From NCBI RefSeq assembly GCF_030531065.1, contig NZ_JAUNOQ010000011.1:1-64000 (forward strand): a DNA stretch of 64,000 bases, read 5' to 3'. The stretch comes from Phascolarctobacterium sp. (GTDB lineage Bacteria; Bacillota; Negativicutes; Acidaminococcales; Acidaminococcaceae). The notes under the pieces were generated by a model that saw only the letters and a list, made by a program, of their open reading frames with translations, was not told where the DNA came from and made no database searches. The translations under genes and the position numbers were made by a program. How positions within the stretch are numbered: position 1 is the first letter of the stretch; each line of letters starts with the position of its first letter. Below are positions 15,630-23,212 of this stretch, piece after piece.

Positions 15630-16541
15630 ATGCTTATGCAGCAAATAAAATATTTTACGGCCGTTGTAAATTGCAAAAGCTTTACCGAAGCGGCGGAGCA
15701 ATGTTATATTACTCAATCCGCCATCTCGCAGCAGATAAAATCTTTGGAACGCGAGCTGGGCGTGCAGCTGATTCAGCGCGGCAACCGCAAATTCTGCCTG
15801 ACACCGGCCGGAGAATTTTTCTACCGCAACTGCCTGCTGCTGGTGGAGGAATTCAACCGTTTGAAAAGCGAAACCAAGCAAATTGGCAGGCTCAGCGGCA
15901 ATTTGCTGCGCATCGGCGCTTTAAGCAGCTACGGCGGCGCCGAGCTTTTGGACGCGGCCTCCACCCTGCTGGCGAAATATCCGGAGCTGTCGCTGAATTT
16001 AGTATCCGGAACCCACGACGAGCTTTGCGAAATGATTGCCCGCGACGAAATCGATTTGGCCTTCAACGACCAGCGCAATTCTGTCACGGACGAATACGGC
16101 TGCCGCCAGCTGGCTACCGCCGGCGCTTTTATCGCCGTCGCGCCCCAATCCAAGCTGAGCCGTCTGGACTACGCCGAACCGAATATGCTGCGCGCCACTC
16201 CCTGCATTCTCGTCGCCGCGCCCGAACAGCAAAGCTCGGAAAAGCGTTTCTTCCGCCTCAGACTGGATATGAGCGATAATTTTTTATACGCGGCCAATTT
16301 AGAGGAAGCTATGTATATGGTTATCAGCGATAAGGGCTACCTGCCCATGGATATGTATTCCGTCAACCGCGCCCGCTACAGCGGTTTTATCCATTGCATC
16401 CCCTTGTACCGCAACAACCGGCAGCTGACCAAGCGCTACTGCATCTTTTGGAAACGCAGCCGCGCCAACGACGCTATGGAGGAATACGTAAGGGTTTTGG
16501 AAAGCAAATTCGTTAGTACTCCAATTAATGATTCCCATTAA
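15630..16541 (+). CDS. LysR family transcriptional regulator (2)
   Basis: A 303-residue LysR regulator starting MLMQQIKYFTAV, with the HTH FTEAAEQCYITQSAISQQ at residues 18-35 and a substrate-binding domain. The ATG at 15630 is favoured by AAGGAGGAGA. It is a paralog of the LysR at 3792. It is flanked by two near-identical 24-bp motifs, one in its own promoter region and one overlapping its end in front of the porin promoter, suggesting control of itself and the porin. Confidence 0.9.
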   Translation: MLMQQIKYFTAVVNCKSFTEAAEQCYITQSAISQQIKSLERELGVQLIQRGNRKFCLTPAGEFFYRNCLLLVEEFNRLKSETKQIGRLSGNLLRIGALSSYGGAELLDAASTLLAKYPELSLNLVSGTHDELCEMIARDEIDLAFNDQRNSVTDEYGCRQLATAGAFIAVAPQSKLSRLDYAEPNMLRATPCILVAAPEQQSSEKRFFRLRLDMSDNFLYAANLEEAMYMVISDKGYLPMDMYSVNRARYSGFIHCIPLYRNNRQLTKRYCIFWKRSRANDAMEEYVRVLESKFVSTPINDSH

Positions 16542-16559
16542 TTTTATGATTTGTTTATC
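16536..16559. repeat. 24-bp motif upstream of the porin promoter, copy 2
   Basis: Matches 15547-15570 at 22 of 24 positions. It overlaps the last codons of the LysR gene and the -35 region of the porin promoter. Confidence 0.65.
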
Positions 16560-16579
16560 TATTCGCGCTCTTCTATAAT
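16551..16579 (+). promoter_or_regulatory. Promoter of the porin gene
   Basis: TTGTTT (16551-16556), 17 bp, TATAAT (16574-16579). It gives a leader of about 245 bases. The leader holds a GC-rich inverted repeat (GGTCGGCCGCG...CGGCCGGCC near 16667-16694) and an element near 16590-16660 whose ends AAAAAGCAG and CTGCCTTTTT could pair. Confidence 0.7.
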
Positions 16580-16832
16580 GGAAATGTAAAAAGCAGCCAT
16601 GGTAGTACTAAGGATTTTGCCTCCAGGGGTGGGGGTTTTACTCACATTCACTGCCTTTTTACACCCGGTCGGCCGCGTCCCTGGCGGCCGGCCTGCCTAT
16701 AGCTGTAAAACGCTGCGCGCAGCCGACGCTACCGCATTTTGAGGAAACAAGGCAACTCAAAAACCGAGGGCGCGTTAATCTGGGAGCGGCGTTTTGTAAA
16801 TATTTTTCTCAAAGCAAAGGGAGGAAAAGAAA

Positions 16833-18092
16833 ATGAAAAAGTCTCTCGTATTAGCAATGGCAATGGCTCTGGGCGTAACCGCTTCCGCCTATGCCGCAAA
16901 CCCGTTCAGCGACGTTCCCGCAGGCCACTGGGCATATGACAGCGTAAACAAGCTGGCTGCAGCAGGCGTAATCGACGGCTACGGCGACGCTACCTTCGGC
17001 GGCGACAAGCTGATGACCCGTTATGAAATGGCGCAAATCGTAGCGAAGGCTATGGCTCGCGGCGCTAACGTCGACAAGCTGGCAGCAGAATTCGCCGACG
17101 AACTGGACACTCTGGGCGTGCGCGTCGCCAACCTGGAAAAGAAAGCCGATAACGTAAAAATCACCGGCCAAGTTCGTATGTCCTACGCTTCCGGCGATAC
17201 TTCCCGCGGCGGCGACCATGGTCGTCTGCGTACCCGTCTGTTCATTAACGGCGCAGTAAACGACGACTGGACTTACACCGCGCGTTTGGAAAACAACCAA
17301 TACACCGACAATAACTCCGGCGAAGACGACACCAATTTGAACTGGGCTTTCGTATCCGGCAAGATTGGCGGCATTAAGGTTGACGCAGGCCGCAACGATT
17401 TCGTTTACACCGACACCATGGATACCCGCGGCGACGGCATTAAACTGTCCTACGGCAAGGACCTTAAGCTGACCGGTTGGGCTTTGAAGGGCGTTTCCAG
17501 CACTTCCGTCGGCGGACGCAAAGCCAACGTCTTAGACGACGACGGTAATGTTATCAATCCGCAACAATCTTTTGAAGGCGACCGCATTTACGTTGCCGAT
17601 TTAGGCGCTAAATTGGGCGTAGTAAACGCTAACGTGCGTTACTTCAAAACCGATATGCAAACCGAAACTTACGATAAAGAATTTATCGAAGCTGCTGTAG
17701 CATTCCCCATCGCCAAAGATTTGAAACTGAGCGCATCTTACTTCAACGGCGACGTTGAACAAAGCGGCGGCTTTGACGACAACGGCTATTTAGTAGGATT
17801 AAACTACAAAGGCGCCAAAGCTTCTCAAGTCGGCAGCTGGGGCTTGTACGCTAAATACAGCGAACGTCCTTGGGCTACCTACCTTGAGCCTACCGTATTC
17901 GCAGGTACTTACGCAACTCAGCCCGCTTCTTACAACACCGTTGCTGGCGACGGCTATAAGGGCTACGAAGTCGGCGGCAATGTAACCTTGGCTAAGAACA
18001 TAGTTCTCGGTCTGAAATACACCGACTTTGAATCCCGCGAAGGCGACGACGCTAACCAAGTTATGTGGTCCGAAGTAATATTCACTTTCTAA
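16833..18092 (+). CDS. ompM: SLH-domain outer membrane porin (OmpM/Mep45 type)
   Basis: A 419-residue outer-membrane porin specific to Negativicutes. Residues 1-21 are a signal peptide ending AYA. Residues 22-75 form one SLH domain (NPFSDVPAGHWAYDSVNKLA ... TRYEMAQIVAKAM) that binds modified peptidoglycan. A short coiled coil follows (LAAEFADELDTLGVRVANLEKK), then a beta-barrel from about residue 108 ending in phenylalanine (EVIFTF). It anchors the outer membrane and lets solutes through. GGGAGGAAAAG precedes the ATG. In Selenomonas the SLH ligand is cadaverine-linked peptidoglycan; a matching decarboxylase gene lies at 37126-38307. Confidence 0.95.
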   Translation: MKKSLVLAMAMALGVTASAYAANPFSDVPAGHWAYDSVNKLAAAGVIDGYGDATFGGDKLMTRYEMAQIVAKAMARGANVDKLAAEFADELDTLGVRVANLEKKADNVKITGQVRMSYASGDTSRGGDHGRLRTRLFINGAVNDDWTYTARLENNQYTDNNSGEDDTNLNWAFVSGKIGGIKVDAGRNDFVYTDTMDTRGDGIKLSYGKDLKLTGWALKGVSSTSVGGRKANVLDDDGNVINPQQSFEGDRIYVADLGAKLGVVNANVRYFKTDMQTETYDKEFIEAAVAFPIAKDLKLSASYFNGDVEQSGGFDDNGYLVGLNYKGAKASQVGSWGLYAKYSERPWATYLEPTVFAGTYATQPASYNTVAGDGYKGYEVGGNVTLAKNIVLGLKYTDFESREGDDANQVMWSEVIFTF

Positions 18093-18154
18093 TTTCATCG
18101 CCACATTTCATTTCGACACCCAAACTGCCAATCCAAAATTGGCGAACACACATC

Positions 18155-18194
18155 AAAGGCTCCTTACGCACGCAGACGTAAGGAGCCTTTATTA
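18155..18194 (+). terminator. Terminator of the porin gene
   Basis: A 14-bp stem AAAGGCTCCTTACG (18155-18168) with CGTAAGGAGCCTTT (18177-18190), followed by a T-containing tail. Confidence 0.85.
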
Positions 18195-18276
18195 TGCTCT
18201 ATGCTCTTTAAAATTCAATATACCTATAAGCAGGATTAGAAACCGCAGTAATATCGAACTTATGTTTCTTTTATGC

Positions 18277-18282
18277 TATAAT
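18277..18282 (+). promoter_or_regulatory. Extended -10 promoter of small-peptide element 1
   Basis: TATAAT at 18277-18282 preceded by TGC (extended -10). The predicted transcript begins near GGTACTACC at 18291. Confidence 0.55.
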
Positions 18283-18397
18283 AATATCTAGGTACTACCA
18301 TAACGGTATGCGGTTGTCCCTCTCTGTGTAAGGGAGGGTGCGTCCCTCCCTTGATAGGATTTTTTGTCGAAATCTAATTAGAGAGGGGGCGATCACC

Positions 18398-18499
18398 ATA
18401 AGTTGTACTGAGGTCATTGGCCTTTTAACCCTTATTGCTTTTGTAGCATTTGGGTGTATCAACCTTGGTATTAAGATTGGAAAAGAACGCAAAAAATAA
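18398..18499 (+). CDS. Small hydrophobic peptide, holin-like type I toxin, ATA in place of ATG
   Basis: A 33-residue frame: one hydrophobic helix (EVIGLLTLIAFVAFGCINLG) and a basic tail (KIGKERKK). The context GGGGGCGATCACC-ATA aligns with GGGGGTGATACT-ATG of the clear toxin gene at 23074-23151, with ATA exactly where ATG is expected. The gene is either silenced by a start-codon mutation or uses a rare start. Extended -10 promoter, leader hairpin, bidirectional terminator and convergent antisense promoter are all intact. The family match is by arrangement and short helix, so only moderately sure. Confidence 0.5.
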   Translation: MSCTEVIGLLTLIAFVAFGCINLGIKIGKERKK

Positions 18500-18580
18500 C
18501 CGCCCCGTCCTGACAAAACGAGCGGTTATTTTTTTAACTACTGCTTGAGGGACAACCGCTTATCGGTAGTACCTTTCTGT
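18490..18580 (-). ncRNA. Predicted antisense antitoxin RNA of element 1
   Basis: Minus-strand promoter TTGACT (18615-18610), 17 bp, TATAAT (18592-18587). The RNA would start near 18580 and stop at the shared terminator, overlapping the 3' end of the peptide mRNA. This is the layout of type I loci such as txpA/ratA and bsrG/SR4. Confidence 0.55.
18495..18535. terminator. Bidirectional terminator of element 1
   Basis: AATAACCGC (18495-18503) with GCGGTTATT (18522-18530), T-run to the right and A-run to the left, so it works for both convergent transcripts. Confidence 0.85.
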
Positions 18581-18789
18581 ATTTATATTATAACAGCAGA
18601 ATGCGAAGAAGTCAAATTGGGGCTCTTTAACAAAAAATTCCCGCCGCGAAATTTTCCAGCCATCCGTCATGCTGCAAAAACAAAACAAGTGACGATTTAC
18701 CCAAAAAAGGAGTACATATCGCCTCTTGTTTTTTATTTTGTTATTTTGTTTGCCGCCTGCAAAAAATGTGCGTCAGCCGCCGCCAAGCT

Positions 18790-19272
18790 TTACTGCTCCT
18801 TCACCAGCAGTTCTTCCGGACGGTAGTGCATATCGCGCAGCTGCTTGCGAACCTCCCGCAGCTCGGCCGGCACCTCGTCCTCGTCCATTTCGCGCGGCAC
18901 GGCGGTGGAGCCCGCTTCCTTAGCCGTCTGGTAATACCACACTTTATAATCCAAAATGCGCATAATTTTTTGCAGGTTAGCCATTTGCTCCTCCATGGCG
19001 GCCTGCTGCTTTTTGATAAGCGCCAGGCGCTGCTCGATGGACGCGTCTCCCTGCTGCACCATACGCATAAATTCTTTGATATCCTTTAAGGGCATACCGG
19101 AATTTTTCAAACAGCTGATGATGCACAGCCCCTCGTAGTCGCTTTCTTTAAACATACGGATGCCGCCCTCGCTGCGCTCCACGAACGGCAGCAAACCCTC
19201 CTTATCATAATAGCGCAGGGTCGAAGGCTGCACCTGCATAATCTTCGCCATTTCGCCAATCGTATAAAACAT
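18790..19272 (-). CDS. MerR family regulator (AdhR/NmlR-like)
   Basis: A 160-residue regulator: N-terminal MerR winged helix (YTIGEMAKIMQVQPSTLRYY, then GGIRMFKESD), a coiled-coil dimer helix (IEQRLALIKKQQAAMEEQM) and an acidic C-terminus. Cys54 in ISCLKNSGM sits where the AdhR/NmlR group has its conserved electrophile-sensing cysteine. No metal-binding cysteine pair is seen at the C-terminus. The ATG at 19272 has TGGAGGCGG at the right distance; an upstream in-frame start at 19299 lacks this. It is divergent from the aldo/keto reductase gene across site C. Its likely targets are the promoters at sites A-D. Confidence 0.9.
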   Translation of the reverse strand: MFYTIGEMAKIMQVQPSTLRYYDKEGLLPFVERSEGGIRMFKESDYEGLCIISCLKNSGMPLKDIKEFMRMVQQGDASIEQRLALIKKQQAAMEEQMANLQKIMRILDYKVWYYQTAKEAGSTAVPREMDEDEVPAELREVRKQLRDMHYRPEELLVKEQ

Positions 19273-19306
19273 TTCTACCGCCTCCAAAATTTTTTCCAAA
19301 AAGCTC

Positions 19307-19337
19307 TTGACTTAAAGCTGACTTTAACTTCTATAAT
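19307..19337 (+). promoter_or_regulatory. MerR-type promoter, site C
   Basis: TTGACT (19307-19312), 19 bp, TATAAT (19332-19337). The spacer holds CTTAAAG-CTGA-CTTTAAC (19311-19328), one mismatch from a perfect dyad. It lies between the MerR gene and the aldo/keto reductase gene. Confidence 0.82.
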
Positions 19338-19423
19338 TTAATTAAACTTACAGCTACATTATACCACAGCTGTTGTAAATAGCAAACGCGTATATCTACA
19401 AAAATGAAAGCGAGGTTTTAATT

Positions 19424-20311
19424 ATGGAATATGTAACTTTAAGCAACGGCGTAAAAATGCCAATCCTTGGCTACGGCGTTTACCAGGTAACGAAGGACGA
19501 ATGCGAGCGCTGCGTTTTAGACGCGCTCAAAGCCGGTTATCGTTCCATCGACACGGCGCAAAGCTATTTTAATGAGGAAGAAGTCGGCGCAGCGCTGGTT
19601 AAGTCAGGCGTCCCCCGCCGGGAAATTTTCCTGACCACTAAAATCTGGGTGGAACATTACGGTTACGAAGCCTGCAAAGCCTCCGTCGAGGAATCTTTGA
19701 GAAAGCTCAAGACCGATTATCTGGATTTGTGTTTGCTGCACCAACCCTTTGCCGATTATTACGGCGCGTGGAGAGCGTTGGAGGAATTGTACGAAGCCGG
19801 AAAAATCAAAGCGATTGGCGTTTCTAATTTCTATCCCGACCGCCTGGTAGACATCGCCAGCTTCGCCCGCATCCGCCCCATGGTAAACCAGGTTGAAACT
19901 CATCCCTATAACCAGCAGGTTGTGGCTAAAGAGTACATGGATAAATATAATGTGCAAATCGAAGCCTGGGCTCCCTTCGGCGAAGGCCGCAAAGGATTGT
20001 TTGAGGACGAAACGCTAAAAGCCATCGGCGCCAAATACGGCAAGACTACGGCGCAGGTAATGCTCAGATGGCACATTCAGCGCGGCGTCGTTGTTATCCC
20101 CAAGTCCACGCATTACGAGAGAATGGTAGAGAACTTCAACGTTTTTGATTTCGCGCTTACGGACGAAGATATGGCGGCCATCGCAGCGCTTGATAAAAAA
20201 GAAAGCTCCTTCTTCTCCCACTACGACCCCGCCATGGTGGAATGGTTCGTAAAAATGGTGGAAGAACGTAAAACTAATAAAGACTGCCGCAAGGATAAAA
20301 AGAATTGGTAA
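19424..20311 (+). CDS. Aldo/keto reductase
   Basis: A 295-residue NADPH-dependent AKR of the diketogulonate reductase type. The catalytic Asp and Tyr are in RSIDTAQSYFNEEEVG, Lys in TTKIWVEHYGYE, His in LCLLHQPFADY, and the C-terminal cofactor segment is VVIPKSTHYERMVENFNVF. It reduces aldehydes and ketones, fitting carbonyl detoxification under an AdhR-like regulator. It is the first gene of a run with a CMD-family protein (13-base gap) and an alpha/beta hydrolase. Promoter: site C. Confidence 0.93.
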   Translation: MEYVTLSNGVKMPILGYGVYQVTKDECERCVLDALKAGYRSIDTAQSYFNEEEVGAALVKSGVPRREIFLTTKIWVEHYGYEACKASVEESLRKLKTDYLDLCLLHQPFADYYGAWRALEELYEAGKIKAIGVSNFYPDRLVDIASFARIRPMVNQVETHPYNQQVVAKEYMDKYNVQIEAWAPFGEGRKGLFEDETLKAIGAKYGKTTAQVMLRWHIQRGVVVIPKSTHYERMVENFNVFDFALTDEDMAAIAALDKKESSFFSHYDPAMVEWFVKMVEERKTNKDCRKDKKNW

Positions 20312-20324
20312 GGAGGCAACTACT

Positions 20325-21035
20325 ATGTTTAAAAAATCCATCGTCATTTCCTGTTTAGCGCTTGCCAGCTTAGGAATTTTGGGCGGCCCGGCGCACGCCG
20401 CCGATAAACAGCCGCTTACTCCGCGCGAATCCAGCATAGTTACCGTAGCCGCTTTTACGGCTCAGGGCGATTTGGAAAATTTGCGCCCCGCTCTGAACCA
20501 GGCGTTGGACGCCGGCATGACCGTCAACGAAGTGAAGGAAGTGCTGCTGCACCTGTACGCTTATTCCGGCTTTCCCCGCTGTCTGAACGGTTTGAACACG
20601 CTCATCAGCGTACTGGAGGAACGCAAGGCCGCAGGTATTGAGGACGTTGTCGGCCGCGATGCTACTCCCGTCGACCCCAACCGCGACCGTCTGGCCAACG
20701 GCACGAAAACGCAGACCGAAATAGCCGGACGCCCCATAGGCGGCAAGCTTTACGACTTCGCTCCCTTCGCCAATACGCTGCTGCGCGAGCATCTTTTCAA
20801 CGATTTATTTGAGCGCGACCTGCTCACCTATCAGGAGCGCGAATTCGCTACCGTCGGCGCGCTGGCGGGCATCGGCAACGTAAATCCGCAATTAGCCGGG
20901 CATATGCGCTGCAGCCTGAACGTGGGCATTACGGCAGACGAATTGCAGGCGGCAGTTAAATTATTGGGCGAGCGCGTCGGTCAAAAAACCGGCGACAACG
21001 CGCAAGCCGTTTTAGAAAAGGTTTTGCAAAAATAA
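20325..21035 (+). CDS. Exported carboxymuconolactone decarboxylase family protein
   Basis: A 236-residue protein with a signal peptide (residues 1-25, ending AHA) and two CMD/AhpD-like helical repeats: EVLLHLYAYSGFPRCLNGL in the first and EREFATVGALAGIGNVNPQL in the second. The CxxC of peroxidase-active AhpD is absent from the first repeat (YSGFPRC). Similar proteins are fused or linked to redox and cupin proteins, with unclear enzymology. AAGGAGG precedes the ATG; it is co-transcribed with the aldo/keto reductase. Confidence 0.85.
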   Translation: MFKKSIVISCLALASLGILGGPAHAADKQPLTPRESSIVTVAAFTAQGDLENLRPALNQALDAGMTVNEVKEVLLHLYAYSGFPRCLNGLNTLISVLEERKAAGIEDVVGRDATPVDPNRDRLANGTKTQTEIAGRPIGGKLYDFAPFANTLLREHLFNDLFERDLLTYQEREFATVGALAGIGNVNPQLAGHMRCSLNVGITADELQAAVKLLGERVGQKTGDNAQAVLEKVLQK

Positions 21036-21089
21036 TTCTTCAATAATAATTTAAAGAACGAAAATAATTTGAGAAACGAGGTAAGCATC

Positions 21090-22148
21090 ATGAAAAAAAT
21101 TTATCTGGCAGCTTTAATGGCTTTGGCCTTGGGCGTAGCGGGCAGCGCCGCCGCCGCTCCTTATCAGGATAACCCCTACACTTTAGTTTATGACCACGCC
21201 ATCACGCAGAATATCAAGGGACAGGTTAATATTCATCCTGTAAGCTATATGCTGCACGGCGTAAAAATCGCCGCCAATGTTTATACTCCGGCTAATTATA
21301 ATCCGCTGAAAAAATATCCGGCGGTGGTCGTCGCTCATCCCAACGGCGGCGTTAAGGAGCAGGTAGCAGGCCTGTACGCGCAGCGCCTGGCAGAGCTCGG
21401 CTACATCACCATCGCTGCGGACGCGGCTTATCAGGGAGCCAGCGGCGGCGAACCCCGCAATCTGGACGTGCCCTACTACCGCACCGAAGATATCCACGGC
21501 ATGGTGGACTACATCAGCCAATATCCCGGCGTGGACGCTGACCGCTTAGGCGCTTTGGGCATCTGCGGCGGCGGCGGCTACACTCTGAACGCAGCCAAAT
21601 CCGAAAAGCGCGTGAAGGCCTTCGCTACCATCAGCATGTTCAACAGCGGCCGCGTAAGACGCAACGGTTATATCGATTCCCAATTGGACAACGTGCAAGA
21701 GCGCATGGCTCAGGCAGCCGCAGCCCGCGCCGCTGAAATTGCCGACGGAACCGTTTCCTATGCCGGCAACGTGGACTTCGACGCGCTGACCGACGAGGGC
21801 ATCGCCAAAATCGGCACCGATTTGTACCGCGAGGGCATGATGTACTACGGCCGCACCCATCGTCATCCCAACTCCACCTTCCGCTATACCACCGGCAGCC
21901 TCATGGAATTGATGAGCTGGGACGCAACGGATAACATAGATTTGATTAACGCGCCGCTGCTGCTCATCGCAGGCGCTAAGGCCGACTCCCTCTATATGTC
22001 CGAGGACGCTTTCGCCAAAGCCACCGGCACGAGCGACAAAGAGCTGTTCACCGTCCCCGGCGCAACGCATATCCAAACCTATTATGTGCCCGAATATGTG
22101 GACCAGATTGTGAATAAGCTGCAAAGCTTCTACGGGCGCACGCTGTAA
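21090..22148 (+). CDS. Exported alpha/beta hydrolase, dienelactone-hydrolase-like
   Basis: A 352-residue secreted hydrolase. A signal peptide (MKKIYLAALMALALGVAGSA) is followed by an alpha/beta-hydrolase fold. The nucleophile elbow reads G-I-C-G-G-G (near residue 167), so the predicted nucleophile is cysteine rather than serine, as in dienelactone hydrolase. The oxyanion region is AHPNGGVKEQ, and the catalytic histidine is probably in VPGATHIQTYY near the end. GAGGTAAGC supports the ATG at 21090 over a start seven codons upstream. It is third in the aldo/keto reductase run. Confidence 0.85.
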   Translation: MKKIYLAALMALALGVAGSAAAAPYQDNPYTLVYDHAITQNIKGQVNIHPVSYMLHGVKIAANVYTPANYNPLKKYPAVVVAHPNGGVKEQVAGLYAQRLAELGYITIAADAAYQGASGGEPRNLDVPYYRTEDIHGMVDYISQYPGVDADRLGALGICGGGGYTLNAAKSEKRVKAFATISMFNSGRVRRNGYIDSQLDNVQERMAQAAAARAAEIADGTVSYAGNVDFDALTDEGIAKIGTDLYREGMMYYGRTHRHPNSTFRYTTGSLMELMSWDATDNIDLINAPLLLIAGAKADSLYMSEDAFAKATGTSDKELFTVPGATHIQTYYVPEYVDQIVNKLQSFYGRTL

Positions 22149-22184
22149 TTCGCAAGAAAAATTTACAGGCCTCCCTTGAAACGC

Positions 22185-22215
22185 TTGACTTAAAGTCAAC
22201 TTCATGCCTTATAAT
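22185..22215 (+). promoter_or_regulatory. MerR-type promoter, site D
   Basis: TTGACT (22185-22190), 19 bp, TATAAT (22210-22215). The dyad CTTAAAG-TCAA-CTTCATG (22189-22206) has a perfect left arm and two mismatches on the right. Confidence 0.78.
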
Positions 22216-22270
22216 AAGGATAGGAAGCGCGCGGGAAATTTCCGCGCGGCGTAACAAGGAGGTTTTTATA

Positions 22271-22888
22271 ATGAAGGTTTTATTGGTCAACGGCAGTCCG
22301 CACGTCCACGGCAATACGGATATCGCCTTGCAGGAAATGATAAAAATTTTTCAGGCCGAGGGCGTGGAAACAGAAGTGCTGCACATTGGGCACAAGGCTA
22401 TCCGCGGCTGCATCGCCTGCCGCAAATGCGCGCAAACGGGCCGCTGCGTTTTCGACGACGAGGTCAACGCCGCCGCTCCCAAATTTGCGGAGTGCGACGG
22501 TTTGGTAATCGCCAGTCCGGTTTATTACGCTTCGGCTAACGCTACGCTTATCGCCTTCCTCGACAGGCTGTTCTTCAGCACACAGTTCGACAAAACCATG
22601 AAGGTAGGCGCGAGCGTAGTCGTAGCGCGCCGCGGCGGTTTATCATCCACCTTCGACGAATTAAATAAATATTTCGCCATCTGCGGGATGCCCATCGCTT
22701 CCAGCCAATACTGGAACAGCGTGCACGGCCGCGAGCCGGGCGAAGCGCTGCAGGACGGCGAGGGTCTGCAAACCATGCGCACTCTGGCCCGCAATATGAC
22801 CTTTTTGATGCGCTCCATCGCCCTAGGCAAAGAAAAATACGGCTTGCCGGAAAAGGAGCCGTGGATTGGCACGCACTTCGTCCGTTGA
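22271..22888 (+). CDS. NAD(P)H-dependent FMN reductase / flavodoxin family protein (2)
   Basis: A 205-residue flavodoxin-fold reductase: FMN loop GSPHVHGNTDIAL, cysteine cluster CIACRKCAQTGRC near residues 48-60, and SPVYYASANATLIAFLDRLF. It is related to the protein at 13364, which has the same cysteine spacing pattern. AAGGAGG precedes the ATG. It has its own MerR-type promoter (site D), so expression probably follows the upstream aldo/keto reductase run. Confidence 0.87.
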   Translation: MKVLLVNGSPHVHGNTDIALQEMIKIFQAEGVETEVLHIGHKAIRGCIACRKCAQTGRCVFDDEVNAAAPKFAECDGLVIASPVYYASANATLIAFLDRLFFSTQFDKTMKVGASVVVARRGGLSSTFDELNKYFAICGMPIASSQYWNSVHGREPGEALQDGEGLQTMRTLARNMTFLMRSIALGKEKYGLPEKEPWIGTHFVR

Positions 22889-22946
22889 GCGGACGGGCGC
22901 GGACGTGCGGTTACAGCTCGGCGGCGTTTGTATAAAGCGATAAGCC

Positions 22947-22975
22947 TTGACTATTTTTCGTTTTGCGTTTACAAT
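22947..22975 (+). promoter_or_regulatory. Antisense promoter of small-peptide element 2
   Basis: TTGACT (22947-22952), 17 bp, TACAAT (22970-22975), pointing at the toxin gene. Confidence 0.75.
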
Positions 22976-22982
22976 AAGAAAA

Positions 22983-23067
22983 GAGATAGCCGGTTGTGGT
23001 AAGTCGGCTCTCCCCAAAAAAGTATTGTTTGAAAGGAAGCCGCTTAACCGCACGTTAGGCGGTTTTT
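22983..23067 (+). ncRNA. Predicted antisense antitoxin RNA of element 2
   Basis: An RNA of about 85 bases from the promoter at 22947 to the hairpin AACCGC/GCGGTT (23046-23064) and its T-run. It converges on the toxin mRNA and overlaps its 3' end. Its 5' GAGATAGCCGG resembles the toxin mRNA 5' GAGATAGTCGG. Confidence 0.6.
23041..23067. terminator. Shared terminator of element 2
   Basis: AACCGC (23046-23051) with GCGGTT (23059-23064) and a T-run to 23067. On the minus strand the same hairpin lies just after the toxin stop codon. Confidence 0.7.
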
Positions 23068-23073
23068 CTCATT

Positions 23074-23151
23074 TTATTTGCGAAATGAGAGAATGAGAAC
23101 TACAAGCGTAGCGAAGCTAATCATCAACGATAACGCTTCAGCAACAGTCAT
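23074..23151 (-). CDS. Putative holin-like toxin (type I TA)
   Basis: A 25-residue peptide beginning MTVAEALSLMISFATL and ending LILSFRK: one transmembrane helix and a basic end, typical of the Firmicute putative holin-like toxin group (TxpA-related). GGGGGTGAT lies before the ATG. The leader contains a CCTACTC/GAGTAGG hairpin that can hide the ribosome-binding site. Promoter: TGG-TATAAT (23221-23213, extended -10). Such peptides depolarise the membrane unless blocked by antisense RNA. Confidence 0.8.
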   Translation of the reverse strand: MTVAEALSLMISFATLVVLILSFRK

Positions 23152-23212
23152 AGTATCACCCCCTACTCTTAGGGAGTAGGAAAACCGACAAGCCGACTAT
23201 CTCATGCCCAAT

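Larger units (their letters stand above)
18291..18573. repeat. Terminal inverted repeats of small-peptide element 1
   Basis: The left arm (GGTACTACC at 18291-18299 and GCGGTTGTCCCTC at 18310-18322) is repeated inverted at 18547-18573. The arms coincide with the predicted 5' ends of the two convergent transcripts, so both RNAs would begin with the same sequence. A 9-bp hairpin (AAGGGAGGG with CCCTCCCTT, 18330-18352) lies in the peptide leader. Confidence 0.75.

Noticed and set aside
16590-16680. 6S RNA or SRP RNA in the porin leader
   Set aside because: None of the conserved core sequences of either RNA is present.
18545-18923. Plus-strand frames of 65-93 codons downstream of element 1
   Set aside because: They overlap the antisense promoter and the 3' end of the MerR gene and lack ribosome-binding sites and recognisable domains.
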